Assembly: GCA_913051785.1 (NCBI GenBank)
Contig: CAJXCK010000011.1
Coordinates: forward strand, 1 to 38,508
Direction: 5' to 3'
From: an uncultured Gammaproteobacteria bacterium
GTDB lineage: Bacteria; Pseudomonadota; Gammaproteobacteria; Pseudomonadales; Azotimanducaceae
DNA: 38,508 nt
The notes under the pieces were generated by a model. That model was not told the DNA's origin, ran no database searches, and saw only the letters and a program-made list of their open reading frames with translations. How positions within the stretch are numbered: position 1 is the stretch's first letter; the number at the start of each line of letters is the position of its first letter. The position numbers were made by a program, and so were the translations under genes. This document shows positions 17,772-26,201 of this stretch, one piece after another.

Positions 17772-18738
17772 TAGAATAACGGTCTCCGTGACACCAGCCT
17801 ATTGGAAGAGCTCTCTCAATAGCCTGAAGGTCTGATTCACTGAGATTAATCGAGGCGCCACTTGCAAGTTCGTTCAGGTGTTCAACGGAGCGCGTGCCAG
17901 GAATCGGAACAATATGATTGTCTTGAGCCAGTAACCAGGCGATTGCTAGTCCTGAGGTAGAGACACCCATATCTGAAGCCAGAGATCTAAAACTTGCCGA
18001 GGCATTCAGGTTCCTTTCATAATTCTCAGATGTAAAACGTGGGTTGGCTTTTAAAAAAGGAAGGGTCTTGCAGATGTCTAGCTCGATCGGCGTGTCGGTC
18101 AGAAGGGATCTTCCAACCGGACTGAAAGCGATCAGAGTCGAATCTAGTTCCTTCGTTTTCTGGACCAAACCCATTTCGGGTGATCGAGTTGATAATGAAT
18201 ATTCGGACTGTACCGCCGCTACCGGATAAATTTGATTCGCTATCTCCAGTGAGGTGGGCGCTATTTCCGAAAAGCCAATCTGATTGATCTTGCCAGATTT
18301 AACGAGTCGGCCAAGACTTTCTGAAACCTCCTCGATCGGGATGTTCTCGTCCCGACGGTGAACGTACAAGAGTTCTACCTGTTCTAAACCAAGCCGCTGA
18401 AGAGACTTGTCTAGCTCGTTTTCAAGGTGATTGAAACTGTTATCGTAATGACGACTCCCATCTGGTCCGCTAGTAATGCCTGCTTTTGTAGCGATAGTGA
18501 AAAAATCTTGCCCCTGCTTTCCCTGTTTCTCTAGGTAGGCCCCGATTCGGGTCTCAGACATGCCCATGCCGTAGACATTAGAGGTGTCGATGTGAGTAAT
18601 ACCCAGATCTATACAACGGTCGAGGATGGCGAAAGATTTTTCATCATTGGTGGCGCCATAGAAGTCGCTAAACGACATCGCGCCATAGCCGATAGCCGAA
18701 ATCGGTGTTTTTTTCTGTCCTAAGACTCGCTGTTCCAT
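17737..18738 (-). CDS. aldo/keto reductase
   Basis: This 333-residue AKR has the full catalytic tetrad: Asp51 and Tyr56 in HIDTSNVYG, Lys85 in ATKAG and His127 in LLYVHR. The NADPH-binding region near 260-300 ends in PIPGTRSVEHLNE, the usual phosphate-binding pattern. The length and sequence fit the YajO/AKR-perakine type, which reduces aldehydes and ketones in the cytoplasm. It lies 12 nt after the sterol-desaturase-like gene, and the last 35 nt overlap the start assigned to the GST-like gene, so the three are probably one operon. The substrate is unknown. Confidence 0.92.
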   Translation of the reverse strand: MEQRVLGQKKTPISAIGYGAMSFSDFYGATNDEKSFAILDRCIDLGITHIDTSNVYGMGMSETRIGAYLEKQGKQGQDFFTIATKAGITSGPDGSRHYDNSFNHLENELDKSLQRLGLEQVELLYVHRRDENIPIEEVSESLGRLVKSGKINQIGFSEIAPTSLEIANQIYPVAAVQSEYSLSTRSPEMGLVQKTKELDSTLIAFSPVGRSLLTDTPIELDICKTLPFLKANPRFTSENYERNLNASASFRSLASDMGVSTSGLAIAWLLAQDNHIVPIPGTRSVEHLNELASGASINLSESDLQAIERALPIGWCHGDRYSNAQWKGPERYC

Positions 18739-18750
18739 ACTCTTTTTCCC

Positions 18751-19650
18751 TTATGAACTTTCCGTGCTTGTCTCTTCAGGCTTTATCTTTAAAAACGGTT
18801 GGATTAATTGCCCGACATAGGTCTCCGGCATATGGGTATCTATTCCATAGGGACCCGGCTCTTTGTCGGATGGCAGGTAGTAGGTTTTGAAAAGCCAGTC
18901 GAAAACTGGTAGTGCTCCTGAATAGTTTTTATCTCGCGCGTCCTTGTCCATGGAGTGATGCCAATGGTGGAATTCACTCGTAACCCAAATGCCATCGAGG
19001 AACTTCAGTCTCCAGCCTAGGTTTGCGTGAATTGTCATATCCCAGATATTTTGGATCGCACCTACGATAAGCAGATCTACAAGGCTAAAGCCGCTTAGAA
19101 CCATAGGTATACCCACGAAAAAGGACATATAGACCTGATCCATCGGGTGTCTTCTTTCTCCAGCTAGCCAATCCAGATTTGGACTGGAATGATGGACCGC
19201 GTGGAAGCGCCAAAGTAGAGGGACCTCATGACTGAAACGATGGCCCCAGTAGATAAGAAATTCGCTGATAAACAAGGCTTCAAGAATTTGTAGCCATGTA
19301 GGTTGGGATTGGATCAGTGACGCCAGTTCTTGTGACTGAAACTCATTTAAAATCGGAAACAGGAAAATCAGTGGTATGAACCCGATAAAGCCAGATACAA
19401 AGTGATGGAAGAAATCTGCCAGGAGTTGTGGGCGAAAGGTTCTTAGCTCATGTCGCGGGATAAATTTTTCGAGAGGAACAATTAGGCAAACGGATAAAAC
19501 AATAAATGTGAACGGCTCAAAGCCCGATTCGTATGCATGATAGCCAAGGACAAAAGCAATTGTGGCTAGTCCGATGGCCGCTCTTACCCACGGTTGGTAC
19601 CACCACTGAGATCTCCATTTGTCCTCTGTCAGTGCAGTAGTGTCGTTCAT
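18751..19650 (-). CDS. fatty-acid hydroxylase / sterol desaturase family membrane enzyme
   Basis: This 299-residue integral membrane protein has the di-iron histidine boxes: HRFSH (137-141), HAVHH (150-154) and HHWHH (228-232), plus His near 167 and 208. Hydrophobic segments lie around 25-60, 85-102 and 180-205. Family members use O2 to hydroxylate or desaturate lipids. I use the ATG at 19650; an in-frame TTG at 19662 would add four residues. The gene sits between the PQQ-type dehydrogenase (81 nt upstream) and the AKR (12 nt downstream). A lipid, sterol or terpenoid substrate is inferred from the family only. Confidence 0.9.
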   Translation of the reverse strand: MNDTTALTEDKWRSQWWYQPWVRAAIGLATIAFVLGYHAYESGFEPFTFIVLSVCLIVPLEKFIPRHELRTFRPQLLADFFHHFVSGFIGFIPLIFLFPILNEFQSQELASLIQSQPTWLQILEALFISEFLIYWGHRFSHEVPLLWRFHAVHHSSPNLDWLAGERRHPMDQVYMSFFVGIPMVLSGFSLVDLLIVGAIQNIWDMTIHANLGWRLKFLDGIWVTSEFHHWHHSMDKDARDKNYSGALPVFDWLFKTYYLPSDKEPGPYGIDTHMPETYVGQLIQPFLKIKPEETSTESS

Positions 19651-19731
19651 AGTCGGATTCAAACATCATCCCGACCGAAAATCCAACTTTAGGGTCTTAT
19701 TAGGCGGAAGCCTCGCTCTGCGATCTAGCTC

Positions 19732-20856
19732 CTATCCTTTGGGAGTAAGCTTAACGAGGGATCCGTCTCCTCTTCTACCATCCTCGAGGACCCATATCGA
19801 GCCGTCCGGCGCAGCTTCGACGTCGCGAACCCTGAAACCCATTGGAAACCTTTCAACTTCCCTGGCCGAGTCGCCCTCGAAGCCAACTCGGATAATGGCT
19901 TTAGATGAGAGGCCTCCAATAAAGGCGCTACCTCTCCATGTTGGGAAAGCGTTGGCGGCGTAGAACATCATGCTTGAGGGGGATATCACGGGCGTCCAAG
20001 TAATGGTTGGTGGCGAGAAGTCATGCCGGGTATCGTGGTCGGGGATTTTTTTGCCATTATAGTGGTCACCATTGGAAACAGTTGGATAGCCGTAATTTGC
20101 TCCCCTTCTCACCAAATTAAGTTCATCGCCATCTTTGGGGCCCATCTCCACAGTCCACAGTCGGCCCTCGGAGTCAAAGGCGAGCCCCAGTGGATTTCGG
20201 TGTCCGAGTGACCAGAGTTCTCTGGTGATGTCGTCTCCGAAGAAGAATGGGTTGTCCACCGGAGTCGACCCGTCATCGTTTAAGCGAATTATTTTGCCGA
20301 GATTTGAGCTCATATCCTGTGCCGGGTCAAACTTTTGGCGTTCTCCGGAGCTTATCCAGAGGTAACCAGCTTCATCGAAAGTAATACGATGCCCGTAGTG
20401 TCCCTGGCCAGATACCTTAGGGTATTGCTTCCATATGGTTTCAACTGAAGAAAGACTTCCTCCATCTTCAGAAAGATTGAGTCTGGCCCTTATGATGGCG
20501 GCGCCATATTTATCATCCTCGCCGGTTTCGGCGAAACTTATATAGATTAAATTGTTCTTTTCAAAGCTCGGGTGCAGCGCTATCTCGCCCAAGCCACCTT
20601 GGCCACCGTAAGCCACCTCAGGCATTCCGGAAACGTTTCCCAAAAATCGGCCGTCCTTATCCAGAAGTTTTAGTTTGCCGGACATTTCAGAAACCAAGAC
20701 TCGTCCGTTGGGGAGAAATTCCAGTGCCCATGGCGAATCGAAATTGCCAAGCCTTTCTATGTCGAACGGCCTCTCGACAGCGCTGGCAAGAGTGCTAAAT
20801 AATGCAAGACTCAGCCCTGCAAGGAATGGGTATAGATTTTGTAAAGATGATTTCAT
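19732..20856 (-). CDS. PQQ-dependent aldose (glucose/sorbosone-type) dehydrogenase
   Basis: The 374-residue protein has a signal peptide (LAGLSLALFSTLASA, cleavage near residue 27) and the repeats of a six-bladed soluble-GDH propeller. PWALEFLPNGRVLVSEMSG opens it, GGQGGLGEIALHP carries the conserved glycine run, GHYGHRITFDEAGYLWIS contributes a likely catalytic His, and WTPVISPSSMMFY and DVEAAPDGSIWVLED close it. This matches the YliI/Asd type, which oxidises aldose sugars in the periplasm with PQQ. No PQQ synthesis gene is in the window. It is the first gene of the minus run 20856-16584 and is divergent from the plus operon starting at 21066. Confidence 0.88.
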   Translation of the reverse strand: MKSSLQNLYPFLAGLSLALFSTLASAVERPFDIERLGNFDSPWALEFLPNGRVLVSEMSGKLKLLDKDGRFLGNVSGMPEVAYGGQGGLGEIALHPSFEKNNLIYISFAETGEDDKYGAAIIRARLNLSEDGGSLSSVETIWKQYPKVSGQGHYGHRITFDEAGYLWISSGERQKFDPAQDMSSNLGKIIRLNDDGSTPVDNPFFFGDDITRELWSLGHRNPLGLAFDSEGRLWTVEMGPKDGDELNLVRRGANYGYPTVSNGDHYNGKKIPDHDTRHDFSPPTITWTPVISPSSMMFYAANAFPTWRGSAFIGGLSSKAIIRVGFEGDSAREVERFPMGFRVRDVEAAPDGSIWVLEDGRRGDGSLVKLTPKG

Positions 20857-21065
20857 GGTGAATACTTACCTAATTTACGGTGGTACGCCCTCGAACTATG
20901 ACCGATCGCTCGGTTTTCTCTGGCTGGTGATTCGATGCTAAAGCTTCGTCTCCGATTAATTGTCCTTGGACTGTAATATAACCCGATGCAAGGGATGTGA
21001 AAGAATGACTGTTACTGATTTAGGTTGTTGATCAACTTATTCGAAAAGTCGTATAGGAGGTTTCG

Positions 21066-21536
21066 GTGTTTGAACTTAATTTGCTACCTAAGCAAGCAGA
21101 CAACAACTATCAGGGTAATCGTTACGCACTTTGGTTTTTTATCGCCTTTTTATTGCTTATGACTTGGCGATCAATCATTCACATGCTTTTTGAAGAAACG
21201 GGTTACTTTGATATTGCCAACTTTGTGTTGTTGGTAGGCGAACCTGACCCTATGCCGGTGGTCTTTCGATTTTTTTCTCTTTGGGGATTCGCACAGTTGA
21301 TATTTTGTATGGTCTGTTGGCTAGTGGTATACCGTTATCGATCGCTGATTCCTCTGATGTATTTGTTTTGGCTCGCTGAATGGACTGGCAGGCTTTGGTT
21401 GTATCCGCTAATCAGGGAGGACTTAATCTCTACAGGGATTTATACGAACGGCCTGACACCAGGTGTCTCAGGAGCGCCTTTTGTATTGGGTTTTTTGATT
21501 TTGTTCTTTGCGCTGTCAATTAAGAAGTCGCATTAA
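21066..21536 (+). CDS. small integral membrane protein, function unknown
   Basis: The 156-residue protein has four hydrophobic segments (about 23-40, 65-85, 90-105 and 132-150). Aromatic and arginine residues flank them (MTWRSIIHMLFEE, WLAEWTGRLWLYP). I recognise no family. The start is GTG 21066, with AGGAGG immediately upstream (ending about 6 nt before). It opens the plus-strand run and lies about 100 nt before the dehalogenase-like gene. The lysine-rich C-terminus (SIKKSH) is probably cytoplasmic. A four-helix protein of this size could be a permease subunit or a stress-linked membrane protein, but nothing in the sequence decides. Confidence 0.7.
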   Translation: MFELNLLPKQADNNYQGNRYALWFFIAFLLLMTWRSIIHMLFEETGYFDIANFVLLVGEPDPMPVVFRFFSLWGFAQLIFCMVCWLVVYRYRSLIPLMYLFWLAEWTGRLWLYPLIREDLISTGIYTNGLTPGVSGAPFVLGFLILFFALSIKKSH

Positions 21537-21638
21537 CGACTAACGAGACGGCGAATTTAATCCGAGCTGGTGGATCTTGACCTCAGGCGTTAATACCAAG
21601 AGAGTAAAGCGTCATACTGAAGTCGAGATATCGGATTG

Positions 21639-22691
21639 ATGAAAAAATTATCCCTGGCTGCAGCATCTTTGATAGCCGTCTTGATAATCGTTTCTATCTT
21701 TATCACCAAAGACGGGAGCTTGGTTACGCCTCAAGGTGCCGGGAAGGTTGTAATCAATGGAAGAGATTTTGAGGCTTTCGCACTTCCTCCATATGCGAGT
21801 AAATTTGTTACGCCAGAGTATAAGAGTTATTTCGTTGAGGTTGAGCAGGGGATAAAAATTCATGTCATGGAAGTGGGTGAGGGCATGCCGGTGTTCCTCC
21901 AACATGGAAACCCCACCTCGGGCTTCCTATACAGAAAGGTAGTGGCAGAGCTTCCACTTGACCGGATGAGAGTAATCATGCCCACCCTCGTTGGCTTAGG
22001 CTTTTCGTCGAAAGTCCCTGCGAGTCGACACACGCTAACCAATCATATTGACTGGATTCAAAGCGTTCTTGAACAGCTAGAAGTGGAGGGACTGATCTAC
22101 TCGGGCCAAGATTGGGGCGGGCCAATTGGAATGGGCGCTTTGTCTCGGTTGCCCGGGCGTCTGAGGGGAGCAGTTTTGTTGAACACTGGATTTAATGCGC
22201 CGCGACAGGCAATGGACCTGTCCAGAGCTCACGCAACGGTAAAAACCCCCGTCGTTGGAGAGTTACTTTTAGAGGTGGCGGTCTCCATTTTTGATCAGCT
22301 CCACAGAACACAGGGCGATCCTACCTCTATAACGACTGAGATATCAGAGCTTTATGGGAGGCCTGTTATTGAGAGCGGAAATGAAAAAGCTCCTTTAGCA
22401 CTCATGAGAATGGTCACAGATGGGCCAGATCACCAAAGTGCTGAAGAAATGAGAAATATTGAGCAGTATGTCGGAACTTTGGATGTGCCAGCTGAGATCG
22501 TGTGGGGTATGAACGATCCGATTCTGGGAAAGGCTTTGTCCATTATGCAAGCAAGTTTTCCAGATGCGCCTGTGACTAGGACTGAAGCAGGGCATTTTTT
22601 GCAAGAAGAGGTTGCCATTGAGATTGCGTCTGCCATAACCAGAGTCTACTCGAGACTCCAGGGCAAGGGCGGCTTTTACCCTGATCCATAG
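21639..22691 (+). CDS. haloalkane dehalogenase-like alpha/beta hydrolase, N-terminally anchored
   Basis: The 350-residue protein starts with a signal or anchor helix (LSLAAASLIAVLIIVSIFI), so it should face the periplasm. The catalytic domain has HGNPTSGFLYR, where Asn91 corresponds to the halide-binding Asn of LinB-type dehalogenases, and GQDWGGPIG with nucleophile Asp158 followed by Trp159. A later acidic residue in WGMNDPILG and a His in EAGHFLQEE complete the triad. These features favour hydrolytic dehalogenation, but the epoxide-hydrolase and esterase branches share most of them. The start is ATG 21639; a TTG lies just before it. It leads a closely packed set of catabolic genes. Confidence 0.82.
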   Translation: MKKLSLAAASLIAVLIIVSIFITKDGSLVTPQGAGKVVINGRDFEAFALPPYASKFVTPEYKSYFVEVEQGIKIHVMEVGEGMPVFLQHGNPTSGFLYRKVVAELPLDRMRVIMPTLVGLGFSSKVPASRHTLTNHIDWIQSVLEQLEVEGLIYSGQDWGGPIGMGALSRLPGRLRGAVLLNTGFNAPRQAMDLSRAHATVKTPVVGELLLEVAVSIFDQLHRTQGDPTSITTEISELYGRPVIESGNEKAPLALMRMVTDGPDHQSAEEMRNIEQYVGTLDVPAEIVWGMNDPILGKALSIMQASFPDAPVTRTEAGHFLQEEVAIEIASAITRVYSRLQGKGGFYPDP

Positions 22692-22724
22692 ATAATTTAT
22701 TTGCATGAAAACGGGAGAGACAGC

Positions 22725-23147
22725 ATGAAAGCTTTAAGGTGGATGGGTGCTGTCTTGGGGTTCTACGTTCTATTCGTGATGGTTTTTGAGATCGGCTACT
22801 TGGGTTTTACACAGCCTTCTTTTGAGGAGTCTGGTATTCCGATGTTGGTTCTCACTACGCAGACCAACTCTGGTGATACAAAAGATACAATGCTTGCTCG
22901 AGTTGACCTGGACGGCAAAATTTATGTTTCTGCTCATCATTGGTCCCGGGCATGGCACTCCAACGCTCTAGAGAACCCCCGTGTCGCGGTTACCATAGAT
23001 GGTGAGAGGACGGAGCATCTTGCTGTACCCGTGGCTGGCGAGGAATTTGAAAGCGTCGTCCAAGCTATGCCGCTAAGACTTCCTGTTCGTTTCTTAATGG
23101 GGTTTCCTCTTTTGCCTAGAGAAATTCTCCGGTTAGATGGAATCTAG
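22725..23147 (+). CDS. Ddn-like (split-barrel) nitroreductase/quinone reductase with membrane anchor
   Basis: The 140-residue protein begins with a hydrophobic helix (GAVLGFYVLFVMVFEIGYLGF) followed by a compact domain. Its PMLVLTTQTNSGDTKDT, KIYVSAHHWSRAWHSNALENPRV and TEHLAVPVAG segments parallel the deazaflavin-dependent nitroreductase (Ddn/FQR) fold of mycobacteria. Those enzymes use F420; some relatives use FMN or heme. Start ATG 22725 is supported by GGGAGA 7 nt upstream, whereas an in-frame TTG 24 nt earlier has none. It lies 33 nt after the dehalogenase-like gene and 39 nt before the epoxide hydrolase. The cofactor is the main uncertainty. Confidence 0.72.
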   Translation: MKALRWMGAVLGFYVLFVMVFEIGYLGFTQPSFEESGIPMLVLTTQTNSGDTKDTMLARVDLDGKIYVSAHHWSRAWHSNALENPRVAVTIDGERTEHLAVPVAGEEFESVVQAMPLRLPVRFLMGFPLLPREILRLDGI

Positions 23148-23186
23148 AAATTTTTCGAGCATGTTCTCTTCTGTAAGTTGCCTGAG

Positions 23187-24332
23187 ATGAACCTCGATCC
23201 TTTCAAAATTGACATTCCCGAAGAGGTTATTCTCGAACTTAAGCAAAAGCTCTCCTCGACCAGATGGCCCGAGAAAGAGACGGTTGATGATTGGTCGCAA
23301 GGCGTTCCGAGGGCCTATTTAGCTGAGCTTTGCTCACATTGGTTAGATAATTATGACTGGTACGAGACTCAAAGCAGGCTCAATAGTATTAACCAGGGCC
23401 TGTTCTCTATCGAAGACATGAAAATTCATTATCTTGAAGTAAAAAGTAGACACCAATATGCAAAGCCTCTTCTCCTGACTCATGGTTGGCCTGGTTCTTT
23501 TCTGGAGTTCGAAAAGATAATAGGCCCTTTAACAGATCCGCTGGAATATGGGCTTGATTCGACAATCGCTTGTCATGTCATTTGCCCTACGCTGCCCGGA
23601 TTTGGCTTTTCAGGAAAACCAAGTCGTGTTGGGTGGAATGTGGATCAGGTAGCGAGAGTTTGGGACGCTCTTATGAAAGAGCTGGGCTACCATACTTATT
23701 TTGCGCAGGGGGGTGATTGGGGGGCTGGTGTGACGCTCTCAATCGCCTCACAGAACCTTGGGCGCTGTCAAAGCATACATGTCAACATGCCCACTGCTGG
23801 GCCAACCAAAGAGGCTTATGAGAGCCCAAGCCCGGAAGACATTCAGACTCTGAAAAAAATCGAAGAATTCCAGGAATGGGGATCTGGGTATCACAGGCAA
23901 CAATCCACCAGACCGCAGACGCTTGGCTTCGGACTCGCGGATTCGCCTGTTGGTCAGGCTGCTTGGATCTTAGAAAAATTCTATGAGTGGACTGACTGCT
24001 CTGGCCATCCCGAAAATATATTTTCTAAAAACGAGTTGTTGGACAATATAATGCTCTATTGGCTAACAAATTCGGCTGCCTCTTCTGCTCGCCTTTATTG
24101 GGAGACATTCAGTCCTAGTGCGGTCTTTGTTGACAGAGGTCGTGTCTCGATGCCTGTGGGGGTAAGTGTTTTTCCGAAAGAGATTATGGCGGGTCCGAGA
24201 TCCTGGTCAGAAAAGCATTTTGCGGATATCTGTTATTGGAATGAATTGGACCGTGGTGGACATTTCGCCGCACTAGAGCAGCCAGATCTCTTTGTCTCGG
24301 AGATAAAGAAGTGGTTGACGATTGTGGGTTGA
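23187..24332 (+). CDS. epoxide hydrolase with EHN domain (microsomal/juvenile-hormone type)
   Basis: The 381-residue protein begins with the N-terminal EHN domain (FKIDIPEEVILELKQKLSSTRWP through the DWYETQSRLN segment, about residues 5-70). The hydrolase domain follows with oxyanion motif HGWPGSFLEF, nucleophile motif GGDWGAG, a cap region with tyrosines (MLYWLTNSAASSARLYWE) and the catalytic His in RGGHFAALEQP. It should open an epoxide to a diol in the cytoplasm or at the membrane. The start is ATG 23187; an in-frame TTG at 23178 is less likely. It is a different lineage from the soluble-type epoxide hydrolase at 2740. The SDR follows after 55 nt. Confidence 0.92.
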   Translation: MNLDPFKIDIPEEVILELKQKLSSTRWPEKETVDDWSQGVPRAYLAELCSHWLDNYDWYETQSRLNSINQGLFSIEDMKIHYLEVKSRHQYAKPLLLTHGWPGSFLEFEKIIGPLTDPLEYGLDSTIACHVICPTLPGFGFSGKPSRVGWNVDQVARVWDALMKELGYHTYFAQGGDWGAGVTLSIASQNLGRCQSIHVNMPTAGPTKEAYESPSPEDIQTLKKIEEFQEWGSGYHRQQSTRPQTLGFGLADSPVGQAAWILEKFYEWTDCSGHPENIFSKNELLDNIMLYWLTNSAASSARLYWETFSPSAVFVDRGRVSMPVGVSVFPKEIMAGPRSWSEKHFADICYWNELDRGGHFAALEQPDLFVSEIKKWLTIVG

Positions 24333-24387
24333 GTGCGGATTTTGTTTAATCAGACTCTGTGTTGGGGTTGCTTTGAAGGAGAATTGA

Positions 24388-25230
24388 ATGACTCTTGCTA
24401 ATTTTTCCCTAGAGGGCAAAAAAGCTTTGGTGGTCGGTGGTCGGCGAAATATGGGGAAAGGTTTTGCTCTCGGATTAGCCGAGGCGGGAGCTGATGTGGC
24501 GGTTACTGACATCAATTTAAAAGATGGTCGATTACAAAGTGTTGCTGATGAGATAGAGGCAATGGGACGTCGTTCCTTAGCAATTCAGACGGACATCTCT
24601 AAAAAGTCGGAAGTGGACTCGCTTGTAGCCGAGGTTGTAGACAAGCTTGGAGGTATAGATATCTTGATGAATGTCGCTGTGATGTACCACCGTAAATCCT
24701 TAACAGAATTGGATGAAGCGGATTGGGAAGAGCTTACTAACGTAAATTTAAAGGGCTATTGGTTAACCCATCAGGCTGTAGCACCCATCATGAAGGAGCA
24801 GAGAAGTGGAAGCATCATTAACTTAACCTCCAGAGGCGGGTTGAAGGCGCATGCAGACAAAGGAATGGGTAATTACGCCATTGTAAAAGCCGGAGTTGCA
24901 ATGATGACCCGCCAGTATTGTCGTTACTTAGGTCCATATAATATTCGTGTAAATGCAATTGCACCGTCGCTTGTTGATTGGGAGCAGCACCCCTCGGGAG
25001 ACTATTATCGAGACAACCCAGATCGAAAGCCGACCGAACCCAAATCTACTCCTCCCGAACAGACTGAGCATGAGAAATTTGTAGCTTGGTCGACAGGACC
25101 AGAGAGCTTGCCTCTGGGAAGGGCGGCTACTTTTGATGAAATGGCTAACGCAGCGGTATTTCTTGCATCCGATGCTTCGAGCTATGTCACTGGAAGCATA
25201 CTTTGCGTTGACGGTGGTTACATGGCTTGA
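24388..25230 (+). CDS. short-chain dehydrogenase/reductase with unusual motifs
   Basis: The 280-residue SDR has the catalytic Ser148 (INLTSRGG), Tyr163 and Lys167 (NYAIVKAG), and a C-terminal SSYVTGSILCVDGGY. The nucleotide-binding turn is VGGRRNMGKG, with Asn21 where the middle Gly of TGxxxGxG normally sits, and the NNAG motif is replaced by NVAV at 95-98. Asp41 after the second strand favours NAD. An insertion of about 40 residues rich in Pro, Glu and Lys (about 200-240) enlarges the substrate loop. It probably oxidises a secondary alcohol produced upstream in the operon. GAAGGAG lies just before the ATG; VOC and CoA-transferase genes follow closely. Confidence 0.9.
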   Translation: MTLANFSLEGKKALVVGGRRNMGKGFALGLAEAGADVAVTDINLKDGRLQSVADEIEAMGRRSLAIQTDISKKSEVDSLVAEVVDKLGGIDILMNVAVMYHRKSLTELDEADWEELTNVNLKGYWLTHQAVAPIMKEQRSGSIINLTSRGGLKAHADKGMGNYAIVKAGVAMMTRQYCRYLGPYNIRVNAIAPSLVDWEQHPSGDYYRDNPDRKPTEPKSTPPEQTEHEKFVAWSTGPESLPLGRAATFDEMANAAVFLASDASSYVTGSILCVDGGYMA

Positions 25231-25268
25231 TTCATGCGAGATCTATTGGTGGATTGGAGAATTAGAGA

Positions 25269-26201
25269 ATGTTAGGAGACAACTGGGAGCTCAATCATGT
25301 TGGGCTAATGATTACCAACCGAAACGCGACACTGCGACATTTCCAATCGATGGGGGTGGGCGTTAGCGTCGGTCCACAACCCTTGCTACCGCATGAGCCT
25401 GGAGAAGGCTCACTGATGTACTACAGTACTCTTGATGGAGATCCCGTTACAAATACTTATCGGACTGGTGGTGCGCATACTTTTAATGATGGCGAGAGTC
25501 AGATCGGTGACTGTCAGTTGGAATGTTATCCAATGCGACCCGGCCCCGGAATGTTCATAAGTGAGTATTTGGAAAACCAGGGTCCTGGTATAAATCACAT
25601 ATGTTTCAATTCGGACACGATCGACAGCGATACAGATTTATTCCTCGATAAAGATTGTGCTCTTGTCTTTGACGCTCAGGTTAATGGAAGGACCGTGGAA
25701 AATTATCTCGATACAAGAAAACACGGGAACATGATGATCTCGTTGCGCCCCCCACCAACCGATTGGGAGCGGAGTTGGAAAGCGAACAATGAAGCCCATC
25801 CTCTGGTCAACGACTGGCGTTTTCGAGGAGTCGGAATTGGAGTAAGAAATTTAGATAGCACCGTCAACTATTATGAGGAGTTGGGCTTCTCAAAAAAAAA
25901 TGAGAAGAGGGAGGTTTTAGGACTTGGTATAGAAAGACAATCTGTTTCTATTGGCCCGATCTCGTTTGATTTTAGCTGTACGACGTCCGAAGCCAGTGTC
26001 TACCTCGATTCGCTCAAAAGGCGCGGAGAAGGAGTCAACGACCTGGCATTTGAGGTGTCTGATATAGAGCAAGAAACAGATAAGTTGATACGAAAAGGCG
26101 TGGAGGTTTTAGTCCGTTCTCAGGATAAGTCCGAGGCTTACTTCGATACTCGTGGAGAGGGCAATATTATGATTCGGTTAATGCAAGAGGAGAGCTCGTG
26201 A
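25269..26201 (+). CDS. two-module VOC protein, methylmalonyl-CoA-epimerase-like
   Basis: The 310-residue protein contains two VOC modules. The first has apparent metal ligands His10 (LNHVGL), Glu85 (QLECYP) and His110 (INHICF), and its ECYP-to-FISEYLENQGPGINHICF stretch closely recalls methylmalonyl-CoA epimerase. The second (from about 180, FRGVGIGVRNLDSTVNYYEELGF) has lost the corresponding His residues (VGIGV and NDLAF), so only one active site is likely. The gene overlaps the CoA-transferase start by 4 nt (GTGA), so the two are translationally coupled. A CoA-ester epimerase or isomerase role, or a ring-cleavage dioxygenase, would both fit. GGAG lies upstream of the ATG. Confidence 0.8.
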   Translation: MLGDNWELNHVGLMITNRNATLRHFQSMGVGVSVGPQPLLPHEPGEGSLMYYSTLDGDPVTNTYRTGGAHTFNDGESQIGDCQLECYPMRPGPGMFISEYLENQGPGINHICFNSDTIDSDTDLFLDKDCALVFDAQVNGRTVENYLDTRKHGNMMISLRPPPTDWERSWKANNEAHPLVNDWRFRGVGIGVRNLDSTVNYYEELGFSKKNEKREVLGLGIERQSVSIGPISFDFSCTTSEASVYLDSLKRRGEGVNDLAFEVSDIEQETDKLIRKGVEVLVRSQDKSEAYFDTRGEGNIMIRLMQEESS

